Assembly (NCBI GenBank): GCA_043772945.1
Contig: JAYVFR010000012.1
Span: forward strand, 1-64,000
Direction of reading: 5' to 3'
DNA: 64,000 nt
Origin: JAYVFR01 sp043772945
Lineage (GTDB): Bacteria; Patescibacteriota; JACMRA01
The stretch's first letter is position 1. Every line of letters starts with the position of its first letter. Positions 17,624-26,796 of the stretch are shown here, piece after piece. The notes beneath the pieces are model-generated. The model was not told where the DNA came from. It searched no databases and was given only the letters and a program-made list of their open reading frames with translations. The position numbers were made by a program, and so were the translations under genes.

Positions 17624-18088
17624 TTATGTAGGAATAAATTCCATTTTAAATTGTGTTTCTGTTTCTCGAGTTTTTTGAAATTTTAACTTTTCGTAAAATT
17701 GTATAGCTCTAGGATTATTTTTGTGAACCATTAAAGTGATTTTTAGATTTTCTTTCTCTGATTTTTGAATCAATTTCTCAAAAATATCAGTACCAATACC
17801 TTTTCCAGTCCATTTAGGTAATAACTGCACTCCTCCAATATGTATTTGCTTAGTTGACTCTTCTAATCTTAGTCTACCAACTACCTCACCATCAACAACA
17901 ACTAAACTTGTTTGATCAATTTTTGGCAAAAACTCCTCGACATATAGCTGATAATGTTCAGCTTTTTGATTTTCTGTAAATATTTGCTCTTGAGTTTCAA
18001 GATGACTTATTCCAATTTGAGTTATTTGGTATAGTAAGGGCAAATCATCAATTGTGGCTTGTACTAATTCGATTTTTTTAATTTCCAT
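17624..18088 (-). CDS. GNAT-family N-acetyltransferase
   Basis: 154 residues from the ATG at 18086-18088 (MEIKKIELVQAT); a longer start would overlap the previous gene. GNAT features: IHIGGVQLLPKWTGKGIGTD, containing the acetyl-CoA loop K-G-I-G, and LMVHKNNPRAIQFYEKLKF, the C-terminal N-x-x-A-x-x-F-Y signature. Substrate unknown. It is the second GNAT of this window and not closely similar to the first. Confidence 0.78.
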   Translation of the reverse strand: MEIKKIELVQATIDDLPLLYQITQIGISHLETQEQIFTENQKAEHYQLYVEEFLPKIDQTSLVVVDGEVVGRLRLEESTKQIHIGGVQLLPKWTGKGIGTDIFEKLIQKSEKENLKITLMVHKNNPRAIQFYEKLKFQKTRETETQFKMEFIPT

Positions 18089-18110
18089 AGAATAAAATTT
18101 CTTAGTTTTA

Positions 18111-18872
18111 TTACAAATTAACAATTTTCATATACTGGTCAAAAGCTCTGCGATAATTTATTTCAGGATCAAAATTATTAAGAGCCTGAGTATAAACCCG
18201 CTTCTCAAAATCATCATCATTCAATCCTTGAAGATCATTTAATTGATTCTGCTTAAACTCTAAATAGCCAGATACGTAAACATAACGATTTTTTTCATTT
18301 AAAATTTTAAAGGCTTGTAATTGCCCACAATAATAACGAATTACAAAAGTTTTATAGCTCATAGTTTTGGCTTCACTTACTTTTGTTTCCATCAGCTTGC
18401 TTAGCTCCAATCTGTCACGATTATAAACATTCATATTTAAAATTCCTAACCAAAAATCGTAATTCTCAGCCTTCAAAGTTTTATCTTTTTTGCCTTCCTC
18501 TAATTTATTATTTTCATTAATTCTCTGATTTAATTTATAAACGGCCTGAGTAGCGACTTCTACTTTATCAGTGTTATCTTTAAATTTATCAATATAATAT
18601 TGATCTGGCACAAAGTTTTTAACACTTTCACTTGAAGTACAGCTTTCAACCAGATTTTTAGTTTCCTGATCAAAACTAATTTGCAAAGAAGAATTAAAAC
18701 TGAGGCTTGATTTATTTTGAAGATTAAAAGTGCTAAAAAGTGTATTTTTTTGGACAGTTGTTAAATAAGCAATGCTGAGGAGTATAACTCCAATTACAGC
18801 AACACTAATAACTAAGCCTAAACGCTCAAAATTAGTTAAAGTCTTTGATGTTTTATTATCTTTATCTGACAT
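18111..18872 (-). CDS. Single-pass membrane protein of unknown function
   Basis: 253 residues: a polar start, one transmembrane helix (about 20-40, LGLVISVAVIGVILLSIAYL) and a mostly helical external domain rich in Lys, Asn and Tyr with two cysteines. No family recognised. It begins 5 bp after the multi-pass protein at 18878, so the two are probably translated together and may act as a pair. Confidence 0.55.
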   Translation of the reverse strand: MSDKDNKTSKTLTNFERLGLVISVAVIGVILLSIAYLTTVQKNTLFSTFNLQNKSSLSFNSSLQISFDQETKNLVESCTSSESVKNFVPDQYYIDKFKDNTDKVEVATQAVYKLNQRINENNKLEEGKKDKTLKAENYDFWLGILNMNVYNRDRLELSKLMETKVSEAKTMSYKTFVIRYYCGQLQAFKILNEKNRYVYVSGYLEFKQNQLNDLQGLNDDDFEKRVYTQALNNFDPEINYRRAFDQYMKIVNL

Positions 18873-18877
18873 AATGA

Positions 18878-20272
18878 TTAAAATAATTTAGATCCTTCTA
18901 ACTTTTTGCGACTAAATGAGTAAAAACCTCCATACGCACATAATAACAAACCTATAATCATCACAATAAAGAATGGATCCATATCTTTACTAGAAACAAC
19001 CAATTTCCAAGCAATAGCAACTGCTCCAGCGCCAAGAACATAATAAACAAAAACTCTGTTATTAAGATGCTCCCAGGCCGCATACAACATAATGCCAAGC
19101 AGGCAAATTAATTTAAACCAGTTATATGGAGACGGATCTGAAGTAATAAGTAATAATTGAAGCGGGCTAATAGCATAAAACATTATCTCGCTTAATTGAC
19201 TTTTATGTCTAAGAAAATCTGCTAAAAGCCAAATTACGAAAGGAACTTCAAGAAAATAAAGAGGTAGAAAAGCTTGTTGATTATTATAAAGAGCTGGAAT
19301 ACTTGCTCCAATTAATCCTGCTAAGGCTATACTAATAGCCGCAAAAATATTAATACTATAATTCTTGATAGATTTTTTAAACACAAAATCAAGAGTAAAC
19401 ATTAGTAGAATAAAAGCAGCAAGAATTAAGTTTGAAATCACGGCTGTATTTCCGTCTTTATTTAAAACACTATAATTATCATTAATACTTTTTAGAACTA
19501 AAGCACCCGCTGTAAAAAATGTAAACATTCCCATTACATAGTAAAAAGGCCTCCAGCCTGAATTAGGTTTATTATGGTTATGGTGTTGGTGCCAAGTATA
19601 AAGTAAACTATAAATAGCAACCCCAATACTAGGAAGCAAAACAAATCCTAAAACACTGGTACTAGAACGAGATTGTAATCCGAAATCAAACAAGCGAATC
19701 AGATTAAGGTTATCATTCAAATACGGAGTAATCCAAAATAAATGAACTCCAACAGCAATTGCAAGCATCCAGAACGAACGAGTTAAATATAAAAATGGTA
19801 AAAGGGCTAGGGACCAGATTCCAAAAATTTCAGAAGATCCAAAAACTAAATATCCAAATTTATCATTGAAAAATCCATTAATAGAAAACAAAACTGCTCC
19901 AATTAGAAACGACCCAACTAAAAATAAAGTATCAGAATAAATACTAAAAATTTTAGCATTCTCTGGCTTAGTTTTTTTTAAATAATAAAATAAATAGCCA
20001 AGACTGGTACAAGCGACCAGGAGAATTGAAGCAATTAGTAAGCGCACATCAGACATATCCCAGAATCGTTTAATCAAGTAACCAATCATACCGAAACCAA
20101 GGAGCATTGGGCCAACTTTAAGCAATGTGTTAGCTACATCGGCCTGTGCTTGAGTGTCAATTCCCTCGAGTGAATTATTGGATTCACGATTTTCGCTGCT
20201 AGGATCTAGTATTTTAAATACTACAAAAACTAGAACCAGAATTCCAAATAAGAAAAATAAAACGGAGTTCAT
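18878..20272 (-). CDS. Multi-pass membrane protein, DUF2157/DUF2339-like
   Basis: 464 residues with about twelve hydrophobic helices separated by short loops. The pattern of evenly spaced helices with Gly/Leu-rich segments (RLLIASILLVACTSLGYLF, LFLVGSFLIGAVLFSINGFF) resembles DUF2157/DUF2339 membrane proteins, whose function is unknown. It is followed by a single-pass protein in the same operon. Family assignment is tentative. Confidence 0.55.
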   Translation of the reverse strand: MNSVLFFLFGILVLVFVVFKILDPSSENRESNNSLEGIDTQAQADVANTLLKVGPMLLGFGMIGYLIKRFWDMSDVRLLIASILLVACTSLGYLFYYLKKTKPENAKIFSIYSDTLFLVGSFLIGAVLFSINGFFNDKFGYLVFGSSEIFGIWSLALLPFLYLTRSFWMLAIAVGVHLFWITPYLNDNLNLIRLFDFGLQSRSSTSVLGFVLLPSIGVAIYSLLYTWHQHHNHNKPNSGWRPFYYVMGMFTFFTAGALVLKSINDNYSVLNKDGNTAVISNLILAAFILLMFTLDFVFKKSIKNYSINIFAAISIALAGLIGASIPALYNNQQAFLPLYFLEVPFVIWLLADFLRHKSQLSEIMFYAISPLQLLLITSDPSPYNWFKLICLLGIMLYAAWEHLNNRVFVYYVLGAGAVAIAWKLVVSSKDMDPFFIVMIIGLLLCAYGGFYSFSRKKLEGSKLF

Positions 20273-20441
20273 ATCAAAAAGATTAAAATATTATAAATGT
20301 AAAAAAGTTATATTCGGATATATTGCCTGATATAAAAGCTCTTGTAAAATTATTGTCAATAAATTCTGTTAAATTAATATATATTCAAATATGACCTGTT
20401 ACTTGACAAATGTATTTTTATACGTGTTTATTAGAGAGTAA

Positions 20442-20518
20442 CGCGGGATAGAGTAAATTGGCAGCTCGTCTGGCTCATAACCAGGAGATTATAGGTTCGA
20501 ATCCTGTTCCCGCCACCA
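20442..20518 (+). tRNA. Initiator tRNA-Met (CAT)
   Basis: 77 nt. The acceptor CGCGGGA pairs with TCCCGCC except at position 1:72, where C opposes C; an unpaired 1:72 is the hallmark of bacterial initiator tRNA. D arm and loop match the fMet pattern (GGCAGCTCGTC), anticodon loop CTCATAA. The anticodon stem ends T-G-G/C-C-A instead of the usual three G-C pairs. Encoded CCA. Confidence 0.9.
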
Positions 20519-20552
20519 AATATTAAATTCAAACTTAAAAACAAAAAAACAA

Positions 20553-20583
20553 TTGACAAACCTATTTGTTTAGGTTAGCCTAA
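20553..20583 (+). promoter_or_regulatory. Promoter overlapped by a DtxR/IdeR-like palindrome
   Basis: TTGACA at 20553-20558 is a perfect -35 element; 17 bp on, TAGCCT (20576-20581) is a weak -10. The palindrome TTAGGTTAGCCTAA (20570-20583) covers the -10 and matches the left 14 positions of the published DtxR/IdeR box (TWAGGTTAGSCTAACCTWA). It stands 22 bp before the 20606 gene and would control that gene and the Clp-like ATPase. No DtxR-type regulator is in the window. Confidence 0.45.
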
Positions 20584-20605
20584 GGTGTCAAATTTCTTTT
20601 AATAA

Positions 20606-21064
20606 ATGTTTCTTTTATTACCCAAAATATTAATCAGTTTCGTTAGTTGGTATTTTCTGAGGCGCCCGTCGCAAATATATCAAATGGCAGTTAGCTACAT
20701 TGCTGTTGTACTTAAATTATACTCTTTCCCTTTTTTAGTTCGAACTTTATTCGCAACCTGGAGAGGTATTTCTATTGCTTATCCTGATAATTCGTGGCAT
20801 ATTGTTGAAATTCTTCAAGCTATAATTATGAATACTGTTTCGCGAGTTGCAGGTGCAATCATCCGAGGGTTTACAATAATTTATGCTATAATTCTAATAC
20901 TGCTAATTTTTTTCGGGTCAGTCTCTTATCTTATAATTTGGTACACTTTTTGGTTTAGTATTCCACTACTTGTTATTTGGATTAGTAAATTTGACCCAAC
21001 AAATATTAATTTTAATTCGCTTTTTAACTCGAGCACTTCTTTGCCACGCAAATTTAGAATCTAA
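20606..21064 (+). CDS. Membrane protein of unknown function, partner of Clp-like ATPase
   Basis: 152 residues, strongly hydrophobic, with about three to four helices (SFVSWYFL; FTIIYAIILILLIFFGSVSY; YTFWFSIPLLVIWI) and a short polar tail FNSSTSLPRKFRI. No family recognised. The stop is 2 bp before the ATG of the membrane-anchored Clp-like protein, indicating translational coupling and a shared complex at the membrane. Confidence 0.6.
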   Translation: MFLLLPKILISFVSWYFLRRPSQIYQMAVSYIAVVLKLYSFPFLVRTLFATWRGISIAYPDNSWHIVEILQAIIMNTVSRVAGAIIRGFTIIYAIILILLIFFGSVSYLIIWYTFWFSIPLLVIWISKFDPTNINFNSLFNSSTSLPRKFRI

Positions 21065-21066
21065 CT

Positions 21067-23457
21067 ATGTCAGACAAAATTAGCACACGCCTATGGATAA
21101 CTGAATTAATAACTTTAGTTTTAAAGTCTTGGTTTGCTTTTATAATTTTTTTGGCAATCTCTATAGTAACCGGCCTAACCACTAAAAATATTACAACTGG
21201 AATCTCTATTTTTTTAGTTCTGAGCTTTTTAATGCATATTGCAGGTAGTTTCATTAAAAGAGAGCTAAAAGAAAAAGTTTATAACCCAAGCAATCTTTTA
21301 GATAATTTAAAATATAGTATCTTGAAAAAAGCTAAATCATTATCAGCAAATGACTTGCTACTTGCAACTACTTTTGATTCTGCTGGTCAAAGAATATGGA
21401 GTTTTGCAGGTGCAGATTTAAAAACTCTCCGAGCTCAAATTGAAAAAAGCAATAATCACCCTAATTTTAACTCAAATAGCTTAGTAATTTATCAAAAATC
21501 CCTCAAAAAAAAGCTAATCGACGCTGATACAATTTTTTTGGCTTTATTACAGATCAACCATTACATGGAAGACTTTTTAAATCCTTTAGATTTATCTAAG
21601 CAAGATTTTACTGAGATTGTACAATTAAATTTATGGGAGTTTCTTGGTGTTGAAAATATTAATTATTTAACTCCAGAGGGAATTTTAAAGGGAAGTGATG
21701 CTGTTGGTCGTAGTTGGAATTTAGGTCATACTGAACCTCTTGAAAAAATTACGCGCGATGTCAGCGAAGGTATTTTAAGTAGATATAAAGAGACACCATT
21801 TACCAGAATTCCAATGGTTAATGATATTATTAAAAATTATTACACAGGTCGCCCTAAAAATTATTTAATCCTAGGTAAAAATGGAACAGGTCGCAAAACT
21901 TTAATTGAGAATTTAGCTTATCATTTGAGATTGATTGAACGAAATCAAAACTTAAATTACACCAGAGTAATGGAACTTAAATGGGCTGACCTTACTTATA
22001 ACAATGCCGTAAACGCTGAAAGCTATCTTTTAAAAGCTTTAAATATTGCCATACAATCTGGTAATATAGTGCTTGTTATTAATAAAATTAGTGAATTATT
22101 GAAGCTTCCCAATTCAGGTATGGTCCAAATATTAGAGAATTATTGGCATTCTCCTAGGTTAAAAATTATTGCAATTGATAATATTAGTAACTACCATTCT
22201 CTGATTAAAGGTAAATCTAGTATTGACGAAACTTTTACTAAATTAAATTTAGACGACTTAGAAGGTCATGATTTAGATTATGTAGTTTTTCGAGAAATGG
22301 CTCGTAATAATACTAAGAAAAATGTAGTTACATATAAAGCAATTCGTGAAGCTATTAAAATTACAACACAATACCTTCCAACCCAAGGTCAGCCAGGTAA
22401 AGCTCTCGATTTGTTAAGAGATACAAGGCAACTAGGGTTTGAAGAAAATAAAATATTTATAACAAATGAAATGGTTCGGACTAAAGCCTCAAGTAAAATA
22501 AATGTAAATTTAAATCAAATGGAATCAAGTGCAAAAAAAAGTTTAGTAACTTTATTAGATAATTTAAAACTTGATGTTATTGGGCAAGACTCATCTCTTG
22601 AAGTTATTGTAAACTCTCTTAAACGATCAGTAACGGGTTTGAGTAGCAGGTCTAAACCAATTGGAACATTTTTACTACTTGGAACAACTGGAGTTGGTAA
22701 AACTGAAACTGCAAAGGCTTTGGCTAAGTATTATTTTGGTGGAGAAGATAAGATTATTAGAATTGATTTAAACAATTTTAGCACTCCAGAATCAGTAATT
22801 GAGATAACTGGTGGGGATTCGGGTGGAGTTTTTTATGAAAGTGCTTTAGTCAAACAAGTCCAAGACAAACCTGCTTCAATTATTTTATTAGATGAAATTG
22901 AAAAAGCTCATAAAAATGTTTTAAATACTTTTCTTCAAATTTTGGATGAAGGTGTTCTTAATGATGCCAGTAATCAAAAAACATCTTTTAAAGATACTAT
23001 TATTTTGGCTACTTCAAATGCAGGAGCCATTTTTATTAAAGATTTTTTGTTCAACCCCGAAAAAGCTAAACTAGAAACTTCTGAGAAAAAAAGACAGCTT
23101 TTAGATGAATTAATTCGTTCAGGATTTTACTCTCCTGAGTTTCTAAATCGTTTCGATGAAATACTTATTTATTCTCCGCTTGATTTAAAAAGCGCCTTTG
23201 GAGTGGCTGCTAAAATGTTGAATGGGCTCGTAAATGAAATTTGGGAAACTAGAGGTATTGAGGTAATTTTAGATGGACAGACAGTTAGTTATTTAGCACA
23301 AAAAGGTTATAGTCCTGATTATGGCGCACGCGAAATGAAACGTATAATTAAAAGCTCGCTTGAAAGCTATTTAGCTGAGTATTTCTTAACGCACAATGTT
23401 AATCGTGGAGATAAGATCCATGTAAAATTAAGTGATATTGTTTCTCGTAATGCTTAA
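21067..23457 (+). CDS. Membrane-anchored Clp-type AAA+ ATPase with degenerate first ATPase domain
   Basis: 796 residues. Two transmembrane helices (about 17-37 and 43-62) replace the usual soluble start. Next is a ClpN-like helical region, then D1: its Walker A reads GKNGTGRKT (G270 on), with Arg where the first Lys should be, and its Walker B position reads VLVINKI without Asp-Glu. D2 is intact: GTTGVGKTETAKAL (from G539), IILLDEIEKAH, ATSNAG, the arginine-finger segment FLNRFDEILIY, and YSPDYGAREMKRII. It resembles ClpC/ClpB with a pseudo-ATPase D1 and a membrane anchor. It probably unfolds membrane or secreted proteins; no ClpP is in the window. Confidence 0.85.
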   Translation: MSDKISTRLWITELITLVLKSWFAFIIFLAISIVTGLTTKNITTGISIFLVLSFLMHIAGSFIKRELKEKVYNPSNLLDNLKYSILKKAKSLSANDLLLATTFDSAGQRIWSFAGADLKTLRAQIEKSNNHPNFNSNSLVIYQKSLKKKLIDADTIFLALLQINHYMEDFLNPLDLSKQDFTEIVQLNLWEFLGVENINYLTPEGILKGSDAVGRSWNLGHTEPLEKITRDVSEGILSRYKETPFTRIPMVNDIIKNYYTGRPKNYLILGKNGTGRKTLIENLAYHLRLIERNQNLNYTRVMELKWADLTYNNAVNAESYLLKALNIAIQSGNIVLVINKISELLKLPNSGMVQILENYWHSPRLKIIAIDNISNYHSLIKGKSSIDETFTKLNLDDLEGHDLDYVVFREMARNNTKKNVVTYKAIREAIKITTQYLPTQGQPGKALDLLRDTRQLGFEENKIFITNEMVRTKASSKINVNLNQMESSAKKSLVTLLDNLKLDVIGQDSSLEVIVNSLKRSVTGLSSRSKPIGTFLLLGTTGVGKTETAKALAKYYFGGEDKIIRIDLNNFSTPESVIEITGGDSGGVFYESALVKQVQDKPASIILLDEIEKAHKNVLNTFLQILDEGVLNDASNQKTSFKDTIILATSNAGAIFIKDFLFNPEKAKLETSEKKRQLLDELIRSGFYSPEFLNRFDEILIYSPLDLKSAFGVAAKMLNGLVNEIWETRGIEVILDGQTVSYLAQKGYSPDYGAREMKRIIKSSLESYLAEYFLTHNVNRGDKIHVKLSDIVSRNA

Positions 23458-24057
23458 ATTCTTTAAAAAATCAATATTAAACTCTAAAATCATTTTAGCA
23501 ACTTTAATTTGCTGATTAATACTTGCTTGCTCGGAAATTATGATAGCACTGCAAGCAAAATCTGGAATTTCCGCGATCTTCTCAATAATACTTTTAATAA
23601 AATTAGTCTCTTTAATGCAAGCCAAATGACTACGAATTTGATTTTTTAACTTACTGCTTTGATTTGTTTCTTTCTCTATTACAGTAGAGCCATGCCAGGG
23701 TTTGTTGACAAAAAAATAGTGAGACAACTTTTGATTTATAACTTGATTAGTTTTGACTTTAATCTCTCCAAACACCAGTCGATCAGTAATCATTACATCA
23801 TTTTGATTTAATCCTGAATGCAAAAATTCACCACTAAAAAATAAATAATTGTTTTGGATTTTGTTAGACGGATTATCAAAAAAAGCTTTATTTGTAATTA
23901 TATTTAGACTAATATCATTTAATATTGCCAAGTAACCCCAATTTGTTTTTTCAATTAAGGATATTATTAAATTATTAAACTGACCCAATGCGATAAATAA
24001 CGTTTCAGGAGATATTATTTCTCCTAAAAACAAATTAAGTTGATTAGATTTTTCCAC
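23428..24057 (-). CDS. Protein of unknown function
   Basis: 209 residues from a GTG start, soluble, with no motif I recognise; it has a beta-rich first half and a helical second half with a cysteine pair (HLACIKET, PDFACSAII). It overlaps the 3' end of the Clp-like gene by 30 bp on the opposite strand and overlaps the upstream rpsU gene by 14 bp, so it is translated with bS21. Confidence 0.5.
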   Translation of the reverse strand: MEKSNQLNLFLGEIISPETLFIALGQFNNLIISLIEKTNWGYLAILNDISLNIITNKAFFDNPSNKIQNNYLFFSGEFLHSGLNQNDVMITDRLVFGEIKVKTNQVINQKLSHYFFVNKPWHGSTVIEKETNQSSKLKNQIRSHLACIKETNFIKSIIEKIAEIPDFACSAIIISEQASINQQIKVAKMILEFNIDFLKNLSITRNNIT

Positions 24058-24253
24058 CTAATTTTGATTCTAGATCAGCTATATATTTAGCTTTACGAAC
24101 CGCTTTTACTTTAACTGCGAGTTTAGCAAGTGGCTTAGTGTAGTTAGTTGTTTTACGTGAGCGAGCGATCATGTTAGTTTTTTTCACACGTTTTAAGAAA
24201 TTTCCAACCATTTTTTGGTTAGTAGTGTTATCAGCACGAATAATTTGAATCAT
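24044..24253 (-). CDS. rpsU: 30S ribosomal protein bS21
   Basis: 69 residues, highly basic. The order FLKRVKKTNMIARSRKTTNYTKP matches bS21 (F-K-R-x3-K-x-G-x3-E-x-R-R-R-x-x-Y-x-K-P), with the helical basic tail that follows. The lack of the usual glutamates makes it divergent, and bS20 is a less likely alternative. It sits at the 30S platform near the anti-Shine-Dalgarno sequence, which is notable in a genome where few genes show an SD site. Confidence 0.7.
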   Translation of the reverse strand: MIQIIRADNTTNQKMVGNFLKRVKKTNMIARSRKTTNYTKPLAKLAVKVKAVRKAKYIADLESKLGGKI

Positions 24254-24628
24254 ATAGAAATATATATCAGAATGTTGATAGATTTATATGTATACAAAAC
24301 TTTGATGTAGAGTTTTTGTCAACCTCAAGTTCTTGTTTACAACATTTTTTGATTGAATTGAAAAAAAGCGAGCCAAAAAAATAGAAACTATATAGAGGTA
24401 ATTAAATTTAGATCCAAACTCTCCCTTTAGAATTAAAATATCAGACGCAAAGCTAAAATACCACTGGATTTTTATTTAATTTATTTTGGTATGTTATAAT
24501 AAATGTATTGATTAACCTTGGTTTATAAAGAACTAGAGGAAAAGCAATAAAAAAGCGCTGTTGACAACTTAAAATAAAATGCCTGACACTCAGACCTGTT
24601 ATAAACACTTTTATAATTTAACATTTCT
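24254..24628 (+). other. Intergenic region with divergent promoter elements
   Basis: 375 bp without a gene. TTGACA boxes occur on both strands: minus at about 24316-24321 toward rpsU, plus at about 24561-24566 toward the exported protein at 24629. The -10 partners are weak. I see no RNA gene or repeat. Confidence 0.4.
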
Positions 24629-25198
24629 ATGCGAGTACAATCAACTAATTTTAGCCAAAAACTTAAATACAAAAAAATTCTAAGTGTATTAATTTTCTGC
24701 AGTATTGCTGGATCCTTACTGACAGCGCCTAACATTTCAACTCAAGCAAATTCATATAGCAGTTCTACTAACTACTCAACAAGCATAGTTACAAGCACAT
24801 TACCTATTGAAAGTCAAAGTGTAAAAAGTGACCAAGCTATCCAAATAGCTACTTCATTTTTTGAGGGAGAGTTAAGTAGAAAAGAAAATAACACCATTTT
24901 TATTTCAAAGGACAACCAAGTCAAACAATTTACCGTTAGCTCAGATATCAAAATTAAAAGAGATTCTGTAGAAAGTAACATTAACATGCTAAAAGTCGGA
25001 GATATTTTAGTAATCAACCAAAGCCAGGACGGTCAAAAAATATTTTCTATAGAGGCTACCTCAAAGCAAAATTCTGATCTTGTAAAATGGATTATTATAG
25101 GAACTATTCTAACTGTAATTTTAGCTTTTTTGTTAGCCTATTTCTTAACTAAATCAAAACGAGGGCACATTTATACGAGCACATCTACTAGAAAATAG
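24629..25198 (+). CDS. Exported membrane-anchored protein of unknown function
   Basis: 189 residues: a signal peptide (hydrophobic core about 17-32, ILSVLIFCSIAGSLLTA), a Ser/Thr-rich stretch, a small beta domain (about 75-145) with the pattern KENNTIFISKDNQVKQFTVS and LKVGDILVINQSQDG, and a C-terminal transmembrane helix (about 152-174) with a basic cytoplasmic tail. The central domain resembles small DUF5666-type OB-like beta domains, tentatively. Confidence 0.6.
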   Translation: MRVQSTNFSQKLKYKKILSVLIFCSIAGSLLTAPNISTQANSYSSSTNYSTSIVTSTLPIESQSVKSDQAIQIATSFFEGELSRKENNTIFISKDNQVKQFTVSSDIKIKRDSVESNINMLKVGDILVINQSQDGQKIFSIEATSKQNSDLVKWIIIGTILTVILAFLLAYFLTKSKRGHIYTSTSTRK

Positions 25199-25330
25199 CC
25201 ATTTAGTAGTTTAACTAATTAATTAATAATAAAATCATTCTACCCAAAAATTTTTTTAGTGTTTCCAGCTAATACGTCTTATTTTCATACATTTATACAC
25301 ATTTATACACATTTTTAAATTTCACATATT

Positions 25331-26398
25331 ATGTCTATCAAAGCAAATTCACTTATAAACCTTCCAGTAATTGCATTAAACAACGGCAAAAATATAGCCC
25401 ACATAAAAGATGTAGTTTACGACAGCGCCACCAATAAAGTCACTGCTTTAGTAGTTGATGAAAAAGGGTGGTTTAGCTCTGCCAAAATAATACTTATTCA
25501 AGACGTTGAGTCTATCGGCAAAGACTCAATTATAGTGGAAAATGAAAGCAAAATTATATCTGCCAACAGTGAAGTAGACAGCAGCGTTGCTTTAAGCTCT
25601 AACGGTGATAATTTTTTGGATACTAATCAAGTAATAACTAAAAGTGGCACAAAGCTTGGCAAAGTAACTGATATTTATTTTGATGAAAATACAGGAATAC
25701 TTGAAGCTATTGAAGTTTCTGAAGGGTTTTTAAGTGATATCATGTCTGGTACCAAAAAAATTCAGATTGATAATATTATAACTGTTGGAGAAGAAAACCT
25801 TATAGTGGATGATATTGCTGAATCAAAATTTAACGAACAGGGTCAAAAACAAGGGCTAAACAAGGTTGCGGATGATGCTAAGATTACAGCCATAAATGTC
25901 GGTTCCCAAGCAGGCCAAAAGATCCAGCAAGCAACAGAAACTATCAAAACTAAAACTGAACAAATAGTAAATAGTGAAACAATGCAAAACACCTTACACA
26001 AAACTCAAGAAGTTACAGAGAATCTAAAAAATAAAGCGATCGATACTTACACAAATACCAAAGAAAGCATTCAATCCGGTGAAGCTGAAAAAAGCCTTAA
26101 AGATAACTTTGAGAAAGTAAAAGACAAAATTGCAAATGCCACTCAAGCTGCCAAGACTGAAATGTCCAGCGCCGCAGAGCACACCAAAGATGAAATCGAA
26201 TATACCTCAGATGATATTAGTCACAAAATCATGAAAGATCGTATTTCCAACGCAACCGGTAAAATTATTGTTAGTGACGTTACAATACACGGATTAAATA
26301 ACAAAATTATAGCCTCACGAGGGAACATTATTACGCCAGAAATGATTGAGATAGCGGCTAAAAATGGTGTGCTAGAAAGACTGCTTAACAGTGTTTAG
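25331..26398 (+). CDS. PRC-barrel domain protein with long amphipathic helical region
   Basis: 355 residues. Two PRC-barrel-like domains (about 1-80 and 92-160), seen in INLPVIALNNGKNIAHIKDV and QVITKSGTKLGKVTDIYFDE. A long helical segment follows (about 190-300) rich in Ala, Lys, Glu and Thr with LEA/apolipoprotein-like 11-residue periodicity (TENLKNKAIDTYTNTKESI), then a short conserved end (NNKIIASRGNIITPEMIE). PRC barrels often bind RNA or partner proteins; the helical tail suggests a stress-related or membrane-surface role, inferred only. Confidence 0.75.
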   Translation: MSIKANSLINLPVIALNNGKNIAHIKDVVYDSATNKVTALVVDEKGWFSSAKIILIQDVESIGKDSIIVENESKIISANSEVDSSVALSSNGDNFLDTNQVITKSGTKLGKVTDIYFDENTGILEAIEVSEGFLSDIMSGTKKIQIDNIITVGEENLIVDDIAESKFNEQGQKQGLNKVADDAKITAINVGSQAGQKIQQATETIKTKTEQIVNSETMQNTLHKTQEVTENLKNKAIDTYTNTKESIQSGEAEKSLKDNFEKVKDKIANATQAAKTEMSSAAEHTKDEIEYTSDDISHKIMKDRISNATGKIIVSDVTIHGLNNKIIASRGNIITPEMIEIAAKNGVLERLLNSV

Positions 26399-26796
26399 TG
26401 TAGGTAATATAATAAATCTCTCTATTAAACAAGAAAGCTTAAAATCAACTTAGAATAACCTTAAAACTAAATTTGCCAAAATTTTACAGACAGTATTTGA
26501 TAACCAACCTCTAAATAATTATTAATAGTAATTTAGATAAAGCTTGCAGTGACGCTAATAATGTTAGGAGAAGTTGAGACTGACGCTGGTATATTCCATA
26601 GTATAGCAGCTAAAATTAACATTTTGAATATTAAAGAATCTTTTAATCACAAAAAAAAAGACATCCAAATATCTGGATGCCTGTGACTAGTTTAAACCAA
26701 TAGAGTACTACAAAAGTTAGTAGAAGATTTCACTGACGGTGACAGACTTAAATTGCAGCGCAATTTGGTTACCATTAGCTTTAGATTGACAATAGC
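26399..26796 (-). other. Intergenic region with a terminator and open tail of the next gene
   Basis: 398 bp between convergent genes. On the minus strand the 26797 gene's frame continues 24 codons past its TGA, to a TAA at about 26722; then comes the terminator at 26651-26681. The part from 26400 to 26640 shows no gene or RNA that I can support. Confidence 0.45.
26651..26681 (-). terminator. Rho-independent terminator
   Basis: On the minus strand GGCATCCA pairs with TGGATGTC across a 6-nt loop and is followed by nine T. It serves the small gene at 26797-26991. Confidence 0.8.
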
